Assembly (NCBI RefSeq): GCF_004403305.1
Contig: NZ_SOHE01000016.1
Coordinates: 1-64,000, forward strand
Source of the DNA: Cryobacterium frigoriphilum
Lineage (GTDB): Bacteria > Actinomycetota > Actinomycetes > Actinomycetales > Microbacteriaceae
Length of the DNA: 64,000 bases
Reading direction: 5' to 3'
The notes below the pieces were generated by a model. That model had not been told where the DNA came from, made no database searches, and was given only the letters and a program-made list of their open reading frames with translations. Positions 1 through 10,473 of the stretch are shown in pieces. Position 1 is the stretch's first letter; each line of letters starts with the position of its first letter. Made by a program: the position numbers and the translations under genes.

Positions 1-683
1 CGGAGGCTTTCGCCGCGGCGCAGGCCGCTGCGGCCGCCATTGCCGCGCAGGCCACCCGGCAGCAGACTCCCGCGGCGTCGGCACCCGCGGCCCCGGCCGC
101 GCCGAATGGCTCGGGCAGTACCGGCTCGGGCAGCAGCGGTTCGGGCAGCACTGGCTCGGGCAGCTCGGGCAGCTCGGGCAGCTCGGGTTCGGGAAGCGCG
201 GGTTCGGGAAGCACGGGTTCGGGTTCGAGCGAACCGGCCGGCTCCGGCGAGAGTGCCGCGCCCGAAACGGCCGCACCCGAGGCATCCGTGCCCGCACCGA
301 GCGCGAGCGCGGTCTCCACGGCCCTGAGCTTCGCCCGCGCCCAGCTCGGCGATCGGTACCGGTTCGGAGGCGCCGGCCCCGACGAGTGGGACTGCTCCGG
401 ACTGACCAAAGCATCATATGCCGCTGCCGGCATTTACATCGGAACGCACTCAGCGACCAACCAGTACAACACCATGGCGAGCCAGGGCAAGCTCGTGTCC
501 TTCTCCAACGTGCAGGTCGGCGACCTGCTGTTCTGGGGCAGCGCCGGCAACTATTACCACACGGCGATCTACGTCGGCGGTGGCCAGATTCTCGAGGCGC
601 CGAACCCGAGCCAGCGCGTGCGCGTGCACTCCATCTGGTCGATCGGTGCCGTCGCACCGTACGTGGGTCGCCCCTCGGCATAG
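1..683 (+). CDS. NlpC/P60 (C40) peptidoglycan hydrolase, C-terminal part
   Basis: C-terminal part of a secreted wall hydrolase of the NlpC/P60 family, which cuts peptidoglycan stem peptides or cross-links. The frame is open from base 3 at the left edge, so start, signal peptide and N-terminal region lie outside. Visible in order: an Ala-rich stretch, a Gly/Ser linker of about 45 residues (bases 105-240), a Pro/Ala/Glu segment, then a catalytic domain of about 125 residues. The catalytic Cys is in DCSGL (390-404) and the His in YYHTAIYVGG; PNPSQRVR follows as in the family. The Gly/Ser linker is low complexity and could vary in length between strains. Family call is firm; exact substrate is unknown. 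Confidence 0.88.
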   Translation, partial: EAFAAAQAAAAAIAAQATRQQTPAASAPAAPAAPNGSGSTGSGSSGSGSTGSGSSGSSGSSGSGSAGSGSTGSGSSEPAGSGESAAPETAAPEASVPAPSASAVSTALSFARAQLGDRYRFGGAGPDEWDCSGLTKASYAAAGIYIGTHSATNQYNTMASQGKLVSFSNVQVGDLLFWGSAGNYYHTAIYVGGGQILEAPNPSQRVRVHSIWSIGAVAPYVGRPSA

Positions 684-711
684 TTGCACCTGACCCGTGG
701 TATGCGGGTGC

Positions 712-768
712 TGAGTCGCGGACTTCGCACCCTCATGCTGCGAACGACGGTGCGTTTTCCGCGACTCA
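712..768. repeat. intergenic inverted repeat, 11-base arms
   Basis: Perfect arms TGAGTCGCGGA (712-722) and TCCGCGACTCA (758-768) enclose 35 bases, in which GCACC and GGTGC could form a second stem. It lies between the convergent wall-hydrolase and pyrophosphatase genes, just before the GC-rich terminator. It may be part of a transcription stop or a small repetitive element; similar architecture occurs at 13916 and 39887. Confidence 0.5.
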
Positions 769-805
769 ACTCGCGCTTGGCAGCGGATGCGCTGGAATGG
801 GCACG

Positions 806-835
806 AAAAAGCCCCCGCCGGGTGGCGGGGGCTTT
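806..835. terminator. bidirectional rho-independent terminator
   Basis: GC-rich hairpin (GCCCCCGCC, a GGGT-type loop, GGCGGGGGC) with an A-run on the left and TTTT on the right, so it can stop transcription from both convergent genes: the wall hydrolase (+) and the pyrophosphatase (-). Confidence 0.85.
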
Positions 836-856
836 TGCGCAGCTGAGCGAGAGGTT

Positions 857-1348
857 CTAGTGGCCCTCGGCGAGCAGCTTCGCGATGCCGTCAACGACGA
901 TCTGCTCGGCCTCGGCGGCGTCGCCCCAGCCCTCGGTCTTGACCCACTTGTTCGGCTCAAGGTCCTTGTAGTGCTCGAAGAAGTGCTCGATCTCCTTGCG
1001 GGTGTACTCCGGAATGTCGAGGACATCCTGAATGTGCGCCCAGCGCGGGTCGCCGGCCGGAACGGCGATGACCTTCGCGTCGGAGCCGCCGTCATCGGTC
1101 ATGTTGAACACGCCGACGGGACGCACGGACACGCCCACGCCCGGAAAAAGCGGGTAGTCGAGCAACACCAGCACGTCGACGGGGTCACCGTCGAGCCCGA
1201 GGGTGTTCTCGAAGTAGCCGTAGTCGGTCGGGTACATGAAGCTCGTGTAGAGCACCCGGTCGAGGTAGACCCGGCCGGTGCCGTGGTCTACCTCGTACTT
1301 GTTGCGGCTCCCGCGGGGGATTTCGATCACTGCGTCGTATTCGGCCAT
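857..1348 (-). CDS. ppa: inorganic pyrophosphatase (family I)
   Basis: Cytoplasmic soluble pyrophosphatase that hydrolyses PPi to two phosphates and so pulls biosynthetic reactions forward. The 163-residue length is typical of the bacterial family I enzyme. The start MAEYDAVIEIPRGSRNKYE and the metal-binding segment GDPVDVLVLLD are family hallmarks, as is the YPTDYGYFENT motif. An ATG at 1348 is preceded on the minus strand by GGGAG at a good distance; upstream in-frame codons lack family similarity. It is divergent from tilS, with 45 bases between the two starts, so their promoters probably face away from each other in this gap. Confidence 0.95.
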   Translation of the reverse strand: MAEYDAVIEIPRGSRNKYEVDHGTGRVYLDRVLYTSFMYPTDYGYFENTLGLDGDPVDVLVLLDYPLFPGVGVSVRPVGVFNMTDDGGSDAKVIAVPAGDPRWAHIQDVLDIPEYTRKEIEHFFEHYKDLEPNKWVKTEGWGDAAEAEQIVVDGIAKLLAEGH

Positions 1349-1393
1349 AGCTGTGTTTCTCCCTTGTTTCACGTCTGCCGATAACGTTACTGG

Positions 1394-2452
1394 ATGCAGT
1401 ATGAACGCCGCCCCCGCTTGACTCCGGCCATTGCCGACGTGCGCCGGGCCGTGCGCGCCGTGCTGCCGGCCGACGGTCTCGTTCTCGTGGGCCTCAGCGG
1501 GGGAGCGGATTCGCTGGCCCTGGCCGCGGCCGCGGCCTTCGAAGCCCACCGCGCGGCATCCGGTGGCGTGCGGGCCGGCGCCGTGATCGTCGATCACGGC
1601 CTGCAGGCAAGGTCAGCGGATGTCGCCGCCACGGCGGCCGCGCAGGCTCGCGGTCTCGGACTCCACCCGGTGCTCGTGCTGGCGATCGACGTGCCGAGCG
1701 GGACTGACGGCCCGGAGGCCGCCGCCCGAGACGCGCGCTACGCCGCCTTCGAGCGCGCGCTGGCGCAGACCGGAGCGGTCGCGGTGCTGCTCGGGCACAC
1801 CCTCGACGACCAGGCCGAGACGGTGCTGCTGGGCCTCGCCCGCGGCTCCGGCCCCACCAGCCTGCACGGAATGGCGGCCCGGAGCGGGCCGTGGCTGCGC
1901 CCGCTGCTCGGCATCCGTCGCGCCCAGACCCACCAGTTCTGTGCCGACGCCGCCCTGACCCCGTGGCACGATCCGCAGAACCTCGACCCGCGGTACGCCC
2001 GGGTGCGGGTGCGGCAGGCCGTGTTGCCGATGCTCGAACGCGAACTGGGCCCCGGCATTCGCGAGGCCCTCGCGCGCACCGCCGAACAATTGCGCGAAGA
2101 CGCCGACGCCCTCGACGCCCTGGTGCCGGCGCTGCTCGACGGTCTGCCCGCTGGCCTGCCCGCCGGCCGCGCCCCCGGATGCCGCCTGCCGGCGGCCGAT
2201 CTTGAGCGCCAGCCGGCCGCCCTGAGGCAGCGGATGATTCGCGCCGCCGTGCAGCGCACCTTCGGCATTTCCCTCGATCGCACGCACACTCTGATGGCGG
2301 CCCGCCTCGTGACCGACTGGCACGGTCAGGGAGCTCTCGACCTGGCAGGCGTTAGAGTTGTACGGCAGGACGGAGACCTCGTGTTCTCCAGCCCTGGACC
2401 CGCACCGATCGAAGGACATTTCCGCTCCCATGGAACCCCGCGACATTCCTGA
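1394..2452 (+). CDS. tilS: tRNA(Ile)-lysidine synthetase
   Basis: Modifies C34 of the CAU-anticodon tRNA-Ile to lysidine, using ATP and lysine, which changes decoding from AUG to AUA. The PP-loop ATP-binding motif [10 protein letters not shown] lies at about residues 35-44, and [20 protein letters not shown] is the conserved second block of the N-terminal domain. The 352-residue length fits the short actinobacterial form. It is the first gene of a long rightward operon and overlaps hpt by 23 bases, the tilS-hpt order common in actinobacteria. Confidence 0.93.
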   Translation: MQYERRPRLTPAIADVRRAVRAVLPADGLVLVGLSGGADSLALAAAAAFEAHRAASGGVRAGAVIVDHGLQARSADVAATAAAQARGLGLHPVLVLAIDVPSGTDGPEAAARDARYAAFERALAQTGAVAVLLGHTLDDQAETVLLGLARGSGPTSLHGMAARSGPWLRPLLGIRRAQTHQFCADAALTPWHDPQNLDPRYARVRVRQAVLPMLERELGPGIREALARTAEQLREDADALDALVPALLDGLPAGLPAGRAPGCRLPAADLERQPAALRQRMIRAAVQRTFGISLDRTHTLMAARLVTDWHGQGALDLAGVRVVRQDGDLVFSSPGPAPIEGHFRSHGTPRHS

Positions 2453-2996
2453 AGACCTCACCGAGATTCTGATCAGCGAGGAGCAGATTCGCACCCGTCT
2501 GGCCGAGCTCTCCCGCCGCATCGAAGCCGACTACGCCGGCAAGGACCTGCTACTCGTCGGGGTGCTGAAGGGCGCCGTGATGGTGATGGCCGACCTCGCC
2601 CGCGAGCTGCACCACCCCATCACGATGGACTGGATGGCCGTGAGCTCCTACGGATCGGGCACCGAATCCAGCGGCGTCGTGCGAATTCTGAAGGACCTCG
2701 ACACCGACCTGTCCGGCCGCAACGTGCTCATCGTTGAGGACATCATCGACTCCGGCCTGACCCTCTCGTGGCTGCTCGCCAACCTCAATACCCGGGGCCC
2801 CGCATCCGTCGAGATCTGCGCCCTGCTGCGCAAGCCGGAGGCCGCGCGCGTCGACATCGACGTGAAGTATGTGGGTTTCGAGATTCCGAACAAGTTCGTC
2901 GTGGGCTACGGCCTCGACTACGCCGAAAAGTACCGCAACCTGAAGTCCGTCGGCATTCTCGCGCCGCACGTCTACACACCCGTGGCCGCACAGTAA
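2430..2996 (+). CDS. hpt: hypoxanthine (guanine) phosphoribosyltransferase
   Basis: Purine salvage enzyme joining hypoxanthine or guanine to PRPP. The PRPP-binding loop [11 protein letters not shown] and the [13 protein letters not shown] segment are clear, and the C-terminal [13 protein letters not shown] is characteristic. I chose ATG 2430, inside the end of tilS, because [16 protein letters not shown] matches the usual N-terminus; a GAAGGA stretch lies 13 bases upstream, rather far for a ribosome site, so translation may depend on coupling to tilS. 188 residues. About 100 bases separate it from ftsH, the usual next gene. Confidence 0.93.
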   Translation: MEPRDIPEDLTEILISEEQIRTRLAELSRRIEADYAGKDLLLVGVLKGAVMVMADLARELHHPITMDWMAVSSYGSGTESSGVVRILKDLDTDLSGRNVLIVEDIIDSGLTLSWLLANLNTRGPASVEICALLRKPEAARVDIDVKYVGFEIPNKFVVGYGLDYAEKYRNLKSVGILAPHVYTPVAAQ

Positions 2997-3102
2997 TCTT
3001 TCCGCACAGTATTTCCCCGCCATGCGCCGGAGCGCGCCTGAGTTCTCCTGAGGGCGAACACACGGCAATCCTCCAGTGCCGTCACGCTAGCCTGTGAGGA
3101 TC

Positions 3103-5109
<2,007 letters not shown>

Positions 5110-5116
5110 GTCACCG

Positions 5117-5695
5117 GTGGCAGTTGACAGGGAGCGCATCGGCCGCGCCGTGACCGAAATTCTCGCGGCAATCGGGGAGGACCCCGAGCGGGTCGGCCTC
5201 GCCGCAACCCCACACCGGGTGGCCGATGCCTACGCCGAATTCTTCGGCGGCCTCGACCAGGATCCGCTCACGCTGCTGCGTGACACGGTGCCGGTCGGGC
5301 CGGCAACCGGTGAACTCGTGCTGCTGCGCGATATCGCCTTCCGCTCGATCTGCGAGCACCATCTGTTGCCGTTCCTCGGCACCGCGCACGTGGCCTACCT
5401 GCCCGGAGACCGGGTCGTGGGCCTCGGCCGCCTGCCCGCCGTCATCGAGGTGCTCGCGGCGCGCCCGCAATTGCAGGAACGCCTCACCGAAGAGATCGCC
5501 GGCGCCCTCGAGACGGGTCTCGCGCCGCGCGGCGTGCTCGTCGTGCTCGACGCCGTTCACGGTTGCGTCGGCACTCGCGGCCCGCGCCAGAGCAACAGCT
5601 CGACGGTCACGATGGCGAGCCGCGGCGAGCTCTCCGACCCCGTCAACCGGGCCGAGATCATCTCGCTGATCGCGGCGGGGCATCCGGCGCCGTGA
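5117..5695 (+). CDS. folE: GTP cyclohydrolase I
   Basis: First step of folate synthesis, turning GTP into 7,8-dihydroneopterin triphosphate. Zinc and catalytic residues are visible in CEHHLLPF and in HGCVGTRGPRQSNS, where the Cys is kept although the usual CMTMRG block reads CVGTRG. GTG 5117 gives the expected short N-terminus VAVDRERIGRAVTEIL and 192 residues. It follows ftsH by 7 bases and its TGA overlaps the folP start as GTGA, so the four folate genes are translationally coupled. Confidence 0.94.
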   Translation: MAVDRERIGRAVTEILAAIGEDPERVGLAATPHRVADAYAEFFGGLDQDPLTLLRDTVPVGPATGELVLLRDIAFRSICEHHLLPFLGTAHVAYLPGDRVVGLGRLPAVIEVLAARPQLQERLTEEIAGALETGLAPRGVLVVLDAVHGCVGTRGPRQSNSSTVTMASRGELSDPVNRAEIISLIAAGHPAP

Positions 5696-6498
5696 CCCTG
5701 ATCATGGGCGTGCTGAACGTCACGCCGGACTCCTTCAGTGATGGCGGCCGGTGGGCGTCGACGGATGCCGCGATCGAGCACGGCCTGCTGCTCGCCGCTC
5801 AGGGCGCCGACCTCATCGACGTCGGCGGAGAGTCGACTCGCCCCGGCGCGACCCGCGTTGCGCCGGCCGAGGAGCAGTCCCGTGTGGTTCCCGTCATCAC
5901 CGAACTCGCCCGGCAGGGGCTGCGGATCAGCGTCGACACCCTCAACGGCTCGACCGCCAGGGCCGCAGCGGCGGCCGGGGCCGAAATCATCAACGACGTG
6001 TCCGGCGGTCTCGCGGACCCGCTGATGGCATCCGTCGCCGCCGAGACCGGCCTCACCTACGTGGCCATGCACTGGCGCGGTCACGCCCAGCAGATGGATG
6101 CCCTCGCCCTGTACGACGACGTCGTCGCCGAGGTGCACGCTGCTCTCGCCGAACGCATCGCCGTGCTGACAGCGGCCGGGGTCGCCCGCGACCGGATCGT
6201 GCTCGACCCCGGGCTCGGCTTTGCCAAGCTGCCGGAGCACAACTGGCGGGTGCTGGCCCACCTCGACGCGCTTGCCGACCTCGGCCTTCCCGTCATGGTC
6301 GGCGCGAGCCGCAAACGGTTTCTCGCCGAGGTTCTGCCCGACGGCGCTCCGGTTCAGGGCCGGGACCTGGCGACCGCCGTCGTGAGCGTGCTGTGCGCCC
6401 AGGCCGGCGCGTGGGCGGTGCGGGTACACGACGTGCCAGGCACCCGTACCGCCCTGAACGTGCTCAACCGGCTCGGGTCGACCAGAATGGTCTCATGA
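5692..6498 (+). CDS. folP: dihydropteroate synthase
   Basis: Condenses p-aminobenzoate with 6-hydroxymethyl-dihydropterin pyrophosphate; the sulfonamide target. Conserved blocks in order: IMGVLNVTPDSFSDGG, DVGGESTRPGA, INDVSGG, LDPGLGFAK and GASRKRF. The start is the GTG overlapping the folE stop; an ATG at 5704 is an alternative only four codons later. 268 residues, the normal length. The end overlaps folB as ATGA. Confidence 0.95.
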   Translation: MTLIMGVLNVTPDSFSDGGRWASTDAAIEHGLLLAAQGADLIDVGGESTRPGATRVAPAEEQSRVVPVITELARQGLRISVDTLNGSTARAAAAAGAEIINDVSGGLADPLMASVAAETGLTYVAMHWRGHAQQMDALALYDDVVAEVHAALAERIAVLTAAGVARDRIVLDPGLGFAKLPEHNWRVLAHLDALADLGLPVMVGASRKRFLAEVLPDGAPVQGRDLATAVVSVLCAQAGAWAVRVHDVPGTRTALNVLNRLGSTRMVS

Positions 6499-6890
6499 GT
6501 CTTGACTGCATCACCCTGACCGGACTGCGGGTCAACGCCCACCACGGCGTCTACGCCTTCGAACGGGAGAACGGTCAGGACTTCGTCATCGATGTGACGG
6601 TCTGGCTCGATCTGGTGCGCGCGGCCGCGAGCGACGACGTGACCCAGACCATCCACTACGGCGAGCTCGCCGTCGAGGTCGCCGATGCCGTGCGGCACAA
6701 CCCGGTCGACCTGATCGAAACCGTCGCCGAGCGCATCGCCGCGGTCGTACTCGCCCACGCCGCGGCAGAGCGGGTGCGGGTGACGGTGCACAAACCAGAG
6801 GCGCCGATCGAGATTCCGTTCACGGATGTCTCGGTGCAGATTGAACGCGTGCAGATTGAACGCGCGCAGATCGAGCGGAGCCGCGCGTGA
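6495..6890 (+). CDS. folB: dihydroneopterin aldolase
   Basis: Splits dihydroneopterin to 6-hydroxymethyl-dihydropterin and glycolaldehyde. The LTGLRVNAHHGVYAFEREN start and the late VTVHKPEAPI strand are typical, and the core ends near residue 113. The last 18 residues are an extra tail made of three five-residue units (VQIER, VQIER, AQIER) encoded by exact or near-exact 15-base DNA repeats at 6834-6878. The tail is unlikely to be part of the catalytic fold. ATG overlaps the folP stop; its own stop overlaps the folK GTG. Confidence 0.93.
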   Translation: MSLDCITLTGLRVNAHHGVYAFERENGQDFVIDVTVWLDLVRAAASDDVTQTIHYGELAVEVADAVRHNPVDLIETVAERIAAVVLAHAAAERVRVTVHKPEAPIEIPFTDVSVQIERVQIERAQIERSRA

Positions 6891-7498
6891 GCGGCCCCGC
6901 CGCCCTGCCCGCTGCCGCCCCGGTGATCCTTGCGCTGGGCAGCAACCTCGGCGACCGTGCCGCGACGCTGATTCAGGCCGTGCAGGATCTCTTCGCGGTC
7001 GACGGCCTCGAACTCAGCGACGTCTCCCCGCTCTGGGAATCCGCCGCGTTGAAACTCGACGGGGTCGATGCGGCCGCGCCCCGCTACCTCAACGGCGTCG
7101 TAGCCGGCAGCTTCGCGGGCGACCCGCTCGACCTGCTCGCGGCCGTGAATTCGATCGAGGCCGATCACGGCCGGGTGCGCGCCGAGCGCTGGGGCGACCG
7201 CACCCTCGACATCGACATCATCGTGATCGGTGATCTGGTGCGAGCGGATGCCCGGCTCACGCTGCCGCATCCGCTCGCCCACGCCCGTGACTTTGTGCTG
7301 GCACCGTGGCTTGACGTCGACCCCGACGCCGTGCTGCCCGGGCGCGGCCCGGTGCGCGACCTGCTCGCGGCAACCGAGCAGACTGCGCGGCGCTACACCG
7401 ACACCCGCATCGACGCGCCGCCTCGCGACGCCCCGCCTCGCGCCGCGCCGACCGGCGCCGCGGCGCTCGGAGCGTCGGGCCTCGGAGCCTCGCGGTGA
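6887..7498 (+). CDS. folK: 6-hydroxymethyl-dihydropterin pyrophosphokinase (HPPK)
   Basis: Transfers pyrophosphate from ATP to 6-hydroxymethyl-dihydropterin, the step before folP. LALGSNLGDR, the WGDRTLDIDII metal-binding block and LPHPLAHARDFVLAPW are hallmarks. The enzyme core ends near residue 170; the remaining tail is an Ala/Pro/Arg-rich repeat with five-residue period (DAPPR, DAPPR, AAPTG, AAALG, ASGLG; bases 7412-7486) that fades toward the stop. GTG start in a GTGA overlap with folB, and the same arrangement at the end with the DUF3180 gene. Confidence 0.93.
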   Translation: MSGPAALPAAAPVILALGSNLGDRAATLIQAVQDLFAVDGLELSDVSPLWESAALKLDGVDAAAPRYLNGVVAGSFAGDPLDLLAAVNSIEADHGRVRAERWGDRTLDIDIIVIGDLVRADARLTLPHPLAHARDFVLAPWLDVDPDAVLPGRGPVRDLLAATEQTARRYTDTRIDAPPRDAPPRAAPTGAAALGASGLGASR

Positions 7499-7965
7499 AG
7501 CCGTCCCGCCCGACCCCGTTGATCGCCCTCGGGCTGCTGGGTTTCGTGCTCGGCCTGCTCGTCGAAATCGCCGCTGCGGCGTCGGGGCGGGCCATCATCG
7601 TGCCGCCCGTCACCCTGCCGCTCACCCTCATCGTCGTGGGCGTCGTGGTTGTGCTGCTGGCCTGGCCGATCCGGCAGGTCACTCGGGGCCGCGGTCGGCG
7701 CCTCGTTGACCCGTTTCGGGCGATGCGCGTCGCCGTGCTCGCGAAGGCGTCGAGCCTCAGCGGCTCGCTCGTCGCTGGCGCCGGCGCCGGAATCGTGGCA
7801 TTCATCCTGACGCGCTCCGTGGTGCCGGCGGTAACATCAGTGTGGCTGGCCATTGCAACGGCGCTCGGTGCCGGCATCCTGCTTGCGGGTGGCCTGGTCG
7901 CCGAAAAGTTCTGTACTCTGCCGCCGGACGATGACGAGAGCCAGCCGGGAGGCGAACGTGCCTAA
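7495..7965 (+). CDS. DUF3180 family membrane protein
   Basis: Small integral membrane protein of 156 residues with four predicted hydrophobic segments (about residues 8-28, 43-62, 88-106, 113-132) and a charged C-terminus. Proteins of the DUF3180 family are typically found right after folK in actinobacteria; no function is established. GTG start overlaps the folK stop as GTGA. Its stop lies inside the beginning of the next gene, whose ribosome site GGGAGG sits in the last codons. Confidence 0.85.
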   Translation: MKPSRPTPLIALGLLGFVLGLLVEIAAAASGRAIIVPPVTLPLTLIVVGVVVVLLAWPIRQVTRGRGRRLVDPFRAMRVAVLAKASSLSGSLVAGAGAGIVAFILTRSVVPAVTSVWLAIATALGAGILLAGGLVAEKFCTLPPDDDESQPGGERA

Positions 7966-8698
7966 CTCACACTCTGACGACGCACCAGGTGACGCAGCAC
8001 GATACGACGCTGCACCGCGCGACGCTGCACCGCGCGACGCTGCACCGCGCGACGCTGCACCGCGCGACGCTGCACCGCGCGACGCTGCACCGTACGACGA
8101 CGTGCCGTACGACGCGCAGCTCTCGGACGCTGTGCCCGTCGCCGCGCCCGTCGCCGCGTCCGATGGCGCCGAGCCGGCGCCGGAAACCTTGCCGCAGCAT
8201 CCGCTTGCCGAGCAGCGGCCCCCGCGCCTCGATCTTGACGGCGAGTGGCAGCGGGTGTCGCCGCGGTACGTTGTCGTTGAAGTCGTCGGCACCATCATCT
8301 TCGGGTTCGTCGTCTGCCTCGGGGCGGCCCTGCTGTGGCTGCTGGCCGACCAGACCTGGGCGCTCTGGGTGGGCGTCGCGATGCTGCTCATCACGGTGCT
8401 GAACCTCATCTTCGAACCGCGCCGGGTGCGGTCGATCGGCTACCAGCTGCGCGCCGACGACCTGCTGTTTCGCCGCGGCATTCTCTTTCAGCGCTTCGTG
8501 GCGGTGCCTTATGGCCGCATGCAGCTCGTTGACATCACGCGCGGGCCGGTGGCCCGCTGGCTCGGGCTCGCCGACCTCAAGTTCGTGACCGCCGCCGCCA
8601 CGACCGCGGTGGCGATTCCGGGGCTGCGCGAGGCCGACGCCGAGGGCCTGCGCGACCGACTGGTGGAGCTCGCCGAGAGTCGCCGGGCCGGACTGTGA
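7958..8698 (+). CDS. PH-domain (bPH2/DUF304) membrane protein with RDAAP repeats
   Basis: Membrane protein with two hydrophobic segments (about residues 108-128 and 132-150) followed by a bacterial PH domain of the YdbS type (YQLRADDLLFRRGILFQRF, then VPYGRMQLVDI). The N-terminus before the membrane is a disordered acidic/Ala tail containing six five-residue units DAAPR encoded by 15-base repeats at 8006-8095. GTG 7958 is chosen because GGGAGG lies at 7948-7953, just ahead. YdbS/YdbT-type pairs are usually adjacent, as here; their role at the membrane is not established. Confidence 0.85.
   Translation: MPNSHSDDAPGDAARYDAAPRDAAPRDAAPRDAAPRDAAPRDAAPYDDVPYDAQLSDAVPVAAPVAASDGAEPAPETLPQHPLAEQRPPRLDLDGEWQRVSPRYVVVEVVGTIIFGFVVCLGAALLWLLADQTWALWVGVAMLLITVLNLIFEPRRVRSIGYQLRADDLLFRRGILFQRFVAVPYGRMQLVDITRGPVARWLGLADLKFVTAAATTAVAIPGLREADAEGLRDRLVELAESRRAGL
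8006..8095 (+). repeat. six 15-base in-frame tandem repeats
   Basis: Unit gacgctgcaccgcgc repeated five times exactly (8006-8080) plus a sixth copy with two changes (8081-8095). It encodes the Asp-Ala-Ala-Pro-Arg tail of the PH-domain protein. Exact repeats of this kind can gain or lose units by slippage without breaking the frame. Confidence 0.95.
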
Positions 8699-10473
8699 CC
8701 GGCCCGGTTCCGGCCGCGGCCCGCCCGGCACCGCCGAGCCTGCGGCCGCAGGCGCCGCTCACCGACGGCGAGTGGCACCGCCTGCACCCAGCGACGCCGC
8801 TGCTGCGCGGCGGAATCTTCGTCGTCGCCGTGCTCGGTTTTGTCATCACGAACCTGCGTGAACGCCTCGTCGAGTTCTTTTTCGGCGAACCGCACTTCGA
8901 GGGCGACCCGCTCGACGAGATCGTGCGCCGCGGCGCAGTCGGCTGGGCGCTGCTCGGCATCGCGGCCATACTCATCATCATTCTTGCGGCCTTCTACGTG
9001 TCCTGGCGCATGCACACCTTCCGGGTCGGGGCCGACGCGGTCGAGGTGCGCAGCGGCATCCTCTTCCGCAGCCACCGCAAGGCCCGCCTCGACCGCATCC
9101 AGGGCGTGAACCTGATGCGGCCGTTCATTCCGCGCCTGTTCGGCACCGCCCGGCTCGAGGTCAGCGTCGGCGGGCAGGACGGCTCCGTGCAGCTCGCCTA
9201 CCTGCGCGGCGACCTGGCCGATGACCTGCGCCGGGATATTCTGCGACTCGCCTCCGGCATCCGTCAGGCGGCAGCAACGGATGCCGCCGGGCTCGAGAGC
9301 GGCCCCGGGACCGGGCTCGAGACCGGTCCCGGGGGCGCTGCCGGCCGGTCGGGCGCCGCGGGACTCGGCGGCCTGGCCTCGGCTCGCATGCACGAGTTCA
9401 TGGCGCCGGAACTCGACCCCGATGCCGCCCCGCCCGAATCGGTCGTGCGCATTCCGGTCGGCCGCCTGATCGGGTCGATCGTGCTCAGCGGCTTCACCCT
9501 CTTTCTGCTGGCGGCCGTCGTCGCCCTCGTGATCAGCGTCGTCAGCGGCGGCAGCGGCTGGTTGCTGTTCGCGATTCTGCCGGGCATCATCGGCAGCGTC
9601 GGGTATTACTCCTCCCGCATCACGAAGACCCTGCGCTACAGCATCTCCAGCACGACTGATGGCGTGCGCGTGGGCTTCGGCCTGCTCTCGACGAGCAGCG
9701 AAACCCTGCCGCCGGGCCGCATCCACGCCGTCGGCGTCTCCCAGCCGCTGCTCTGGCGACCATTCGGCTGGTGGCAGGTGCAGATCAACAAGGCCGGACA
9801 GTCCGTCATGCAGGGCGCCGGCGGCGGGGCGAGCACCCTGATGCTGCCGGTCGGCACCGTGGGCGACGTGGAGCGCGTGCTCGAGCTGCTGCTGCCCGGG
9901 TTTTCGACCCCCGAGCAGCGCCACCTCGTGCAGCAGGGCATGGCTGGAACCGGAACCGGCGGCGACAGCGGCAGCAGCGACGACGGCTTCATCAATGCAC
10001 CGCGACGCGCCCGCTGGTTGCGCCCGTTCTCGTGGCGCCGCACCGGGTACGCCGTCTCCGGGGGAGTCGCCCTGCTGCGCCACGGCGTCATCTCGCGCGA
10101 CCTGATTCTGGTTCCCCTGGCCCGGCTGCAGAGCGTCGGCATCGATCAGGGGGCCATCAAACGGCGCCTGGGGCTCGCATCCGCTCGCCTGCACACGGTG
10201 GTGGGCCCGGTCACGGCGCAGCTCAGCGTGCTCGACGCCGACGAAGCCAAGCGGATGTTCGCCCGCATTTCCGCCGACGCGGCTGCCTTCGCCGCAACGG
10301 ACACGAGTCATCGCTGGAACCAGGCGGCCTCGCTCGCACCCGCAGCGCCGCATTCGCCCGCGCCGACACCGTCACCCGCTGTGCCCAACCCCGCTGTGCC
10401 CAACCCCGCTGTGCCCAACCCCGCTGTGCCCAACCCCACGGCGCCGAAATTCACGACAGGACTCCCCGAATGA
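8695..10473 (+). CDS. PH-domain (YdbT-like, bPH2) membrane protein
   Basis: Partner of the preceding gene: 592 residues with two pairs of membrane segments (about residues 40-100 and 258-305) and three bPH2 modules, recognisable at FRVGADAVEVRSGILFRS, at YSISSTTDGVRVGFGLLSTS and near GGVALLRHGVISRDLILVPL. Such proteins are usually encoded next to a shorter PH protein. A Gly/Ala-rich linker with a LESGPGTGLETGPGG repeat separates modules. The C-terminal tail consists of AVPNP units from 15-base repeats (10378-10437). GTG start overlaps the previous stop. Confidence 0.85.
   Translation: MTGPVPAAARPAPPSLRPQAPLTDGEWHRLHPATPLLRGGIFVVAVLGFVITNLRERLVEFFFGEPHFEGDPLDEIVRRGAVGWALLGIAAILIIILAAFYVSWRMHTFRVGADAVEVRSGILFRSHRKARLDRIQGVNLMRPFIPRLFGTARLEVSVGGQDGSVQLAYLRGDLADDLRRDILRLASGIRQAAATDAAGLESGPGTGLETGPGGAAGRSGAAGLGGLASARMHEFMAPELDPDAAPPESVVRIPVGRLIGSIVLSGFTLFLLAAVVALVISVVSGGSGWLLFAILPGIIGSVGYYSSRITKTLRYSISSTTDGVRVGFGLLSTSSETLPPGRIHAVGVSQPLLWRPFGWWQVQINKAGQSVMQGAGGGASTLMLPVGTVGDVERVLELLLPGFSTPEQRHLVQQGMAGTGTGGDSGSSDDGFINAPRRARWLRPFSWRRTGYAVSGGVALLRHGVISRDLILVPLARLQSVGIDQGAIKRRLGLASARLHTVVGPVTAQLSVLDADEAKRMFARISADAAAFAATDTSHRWNQAASLAPAAPHSPAPTPSPAVPNPAVPNPAVPNPAVPNPTAPKFTTGLPE
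10378..10437 (+). repeat. four 15-base in-frame tandem repeats
   Basis: Unit gctgtgcccaacccc four times without change, encoding AVPNP in the C-terminal tail of the YdbT-like protein. Different sequence but the same 15-base period as the repeats in the neighbouring genes. Confidence 0.95.

Noticed and set aside
386..1384. 332-residue plus-strand frame across the wall hydrolase and pyrophosphatase
   Set aside because: Crosses a bidirectional terminator and lies opposite the pyrophosphatase; not a gene.
8006..8095. CRISPR-like array
   Set aside because: Repeats are contiguous 15-mers in a reading frame with no spacers and no cas genes.
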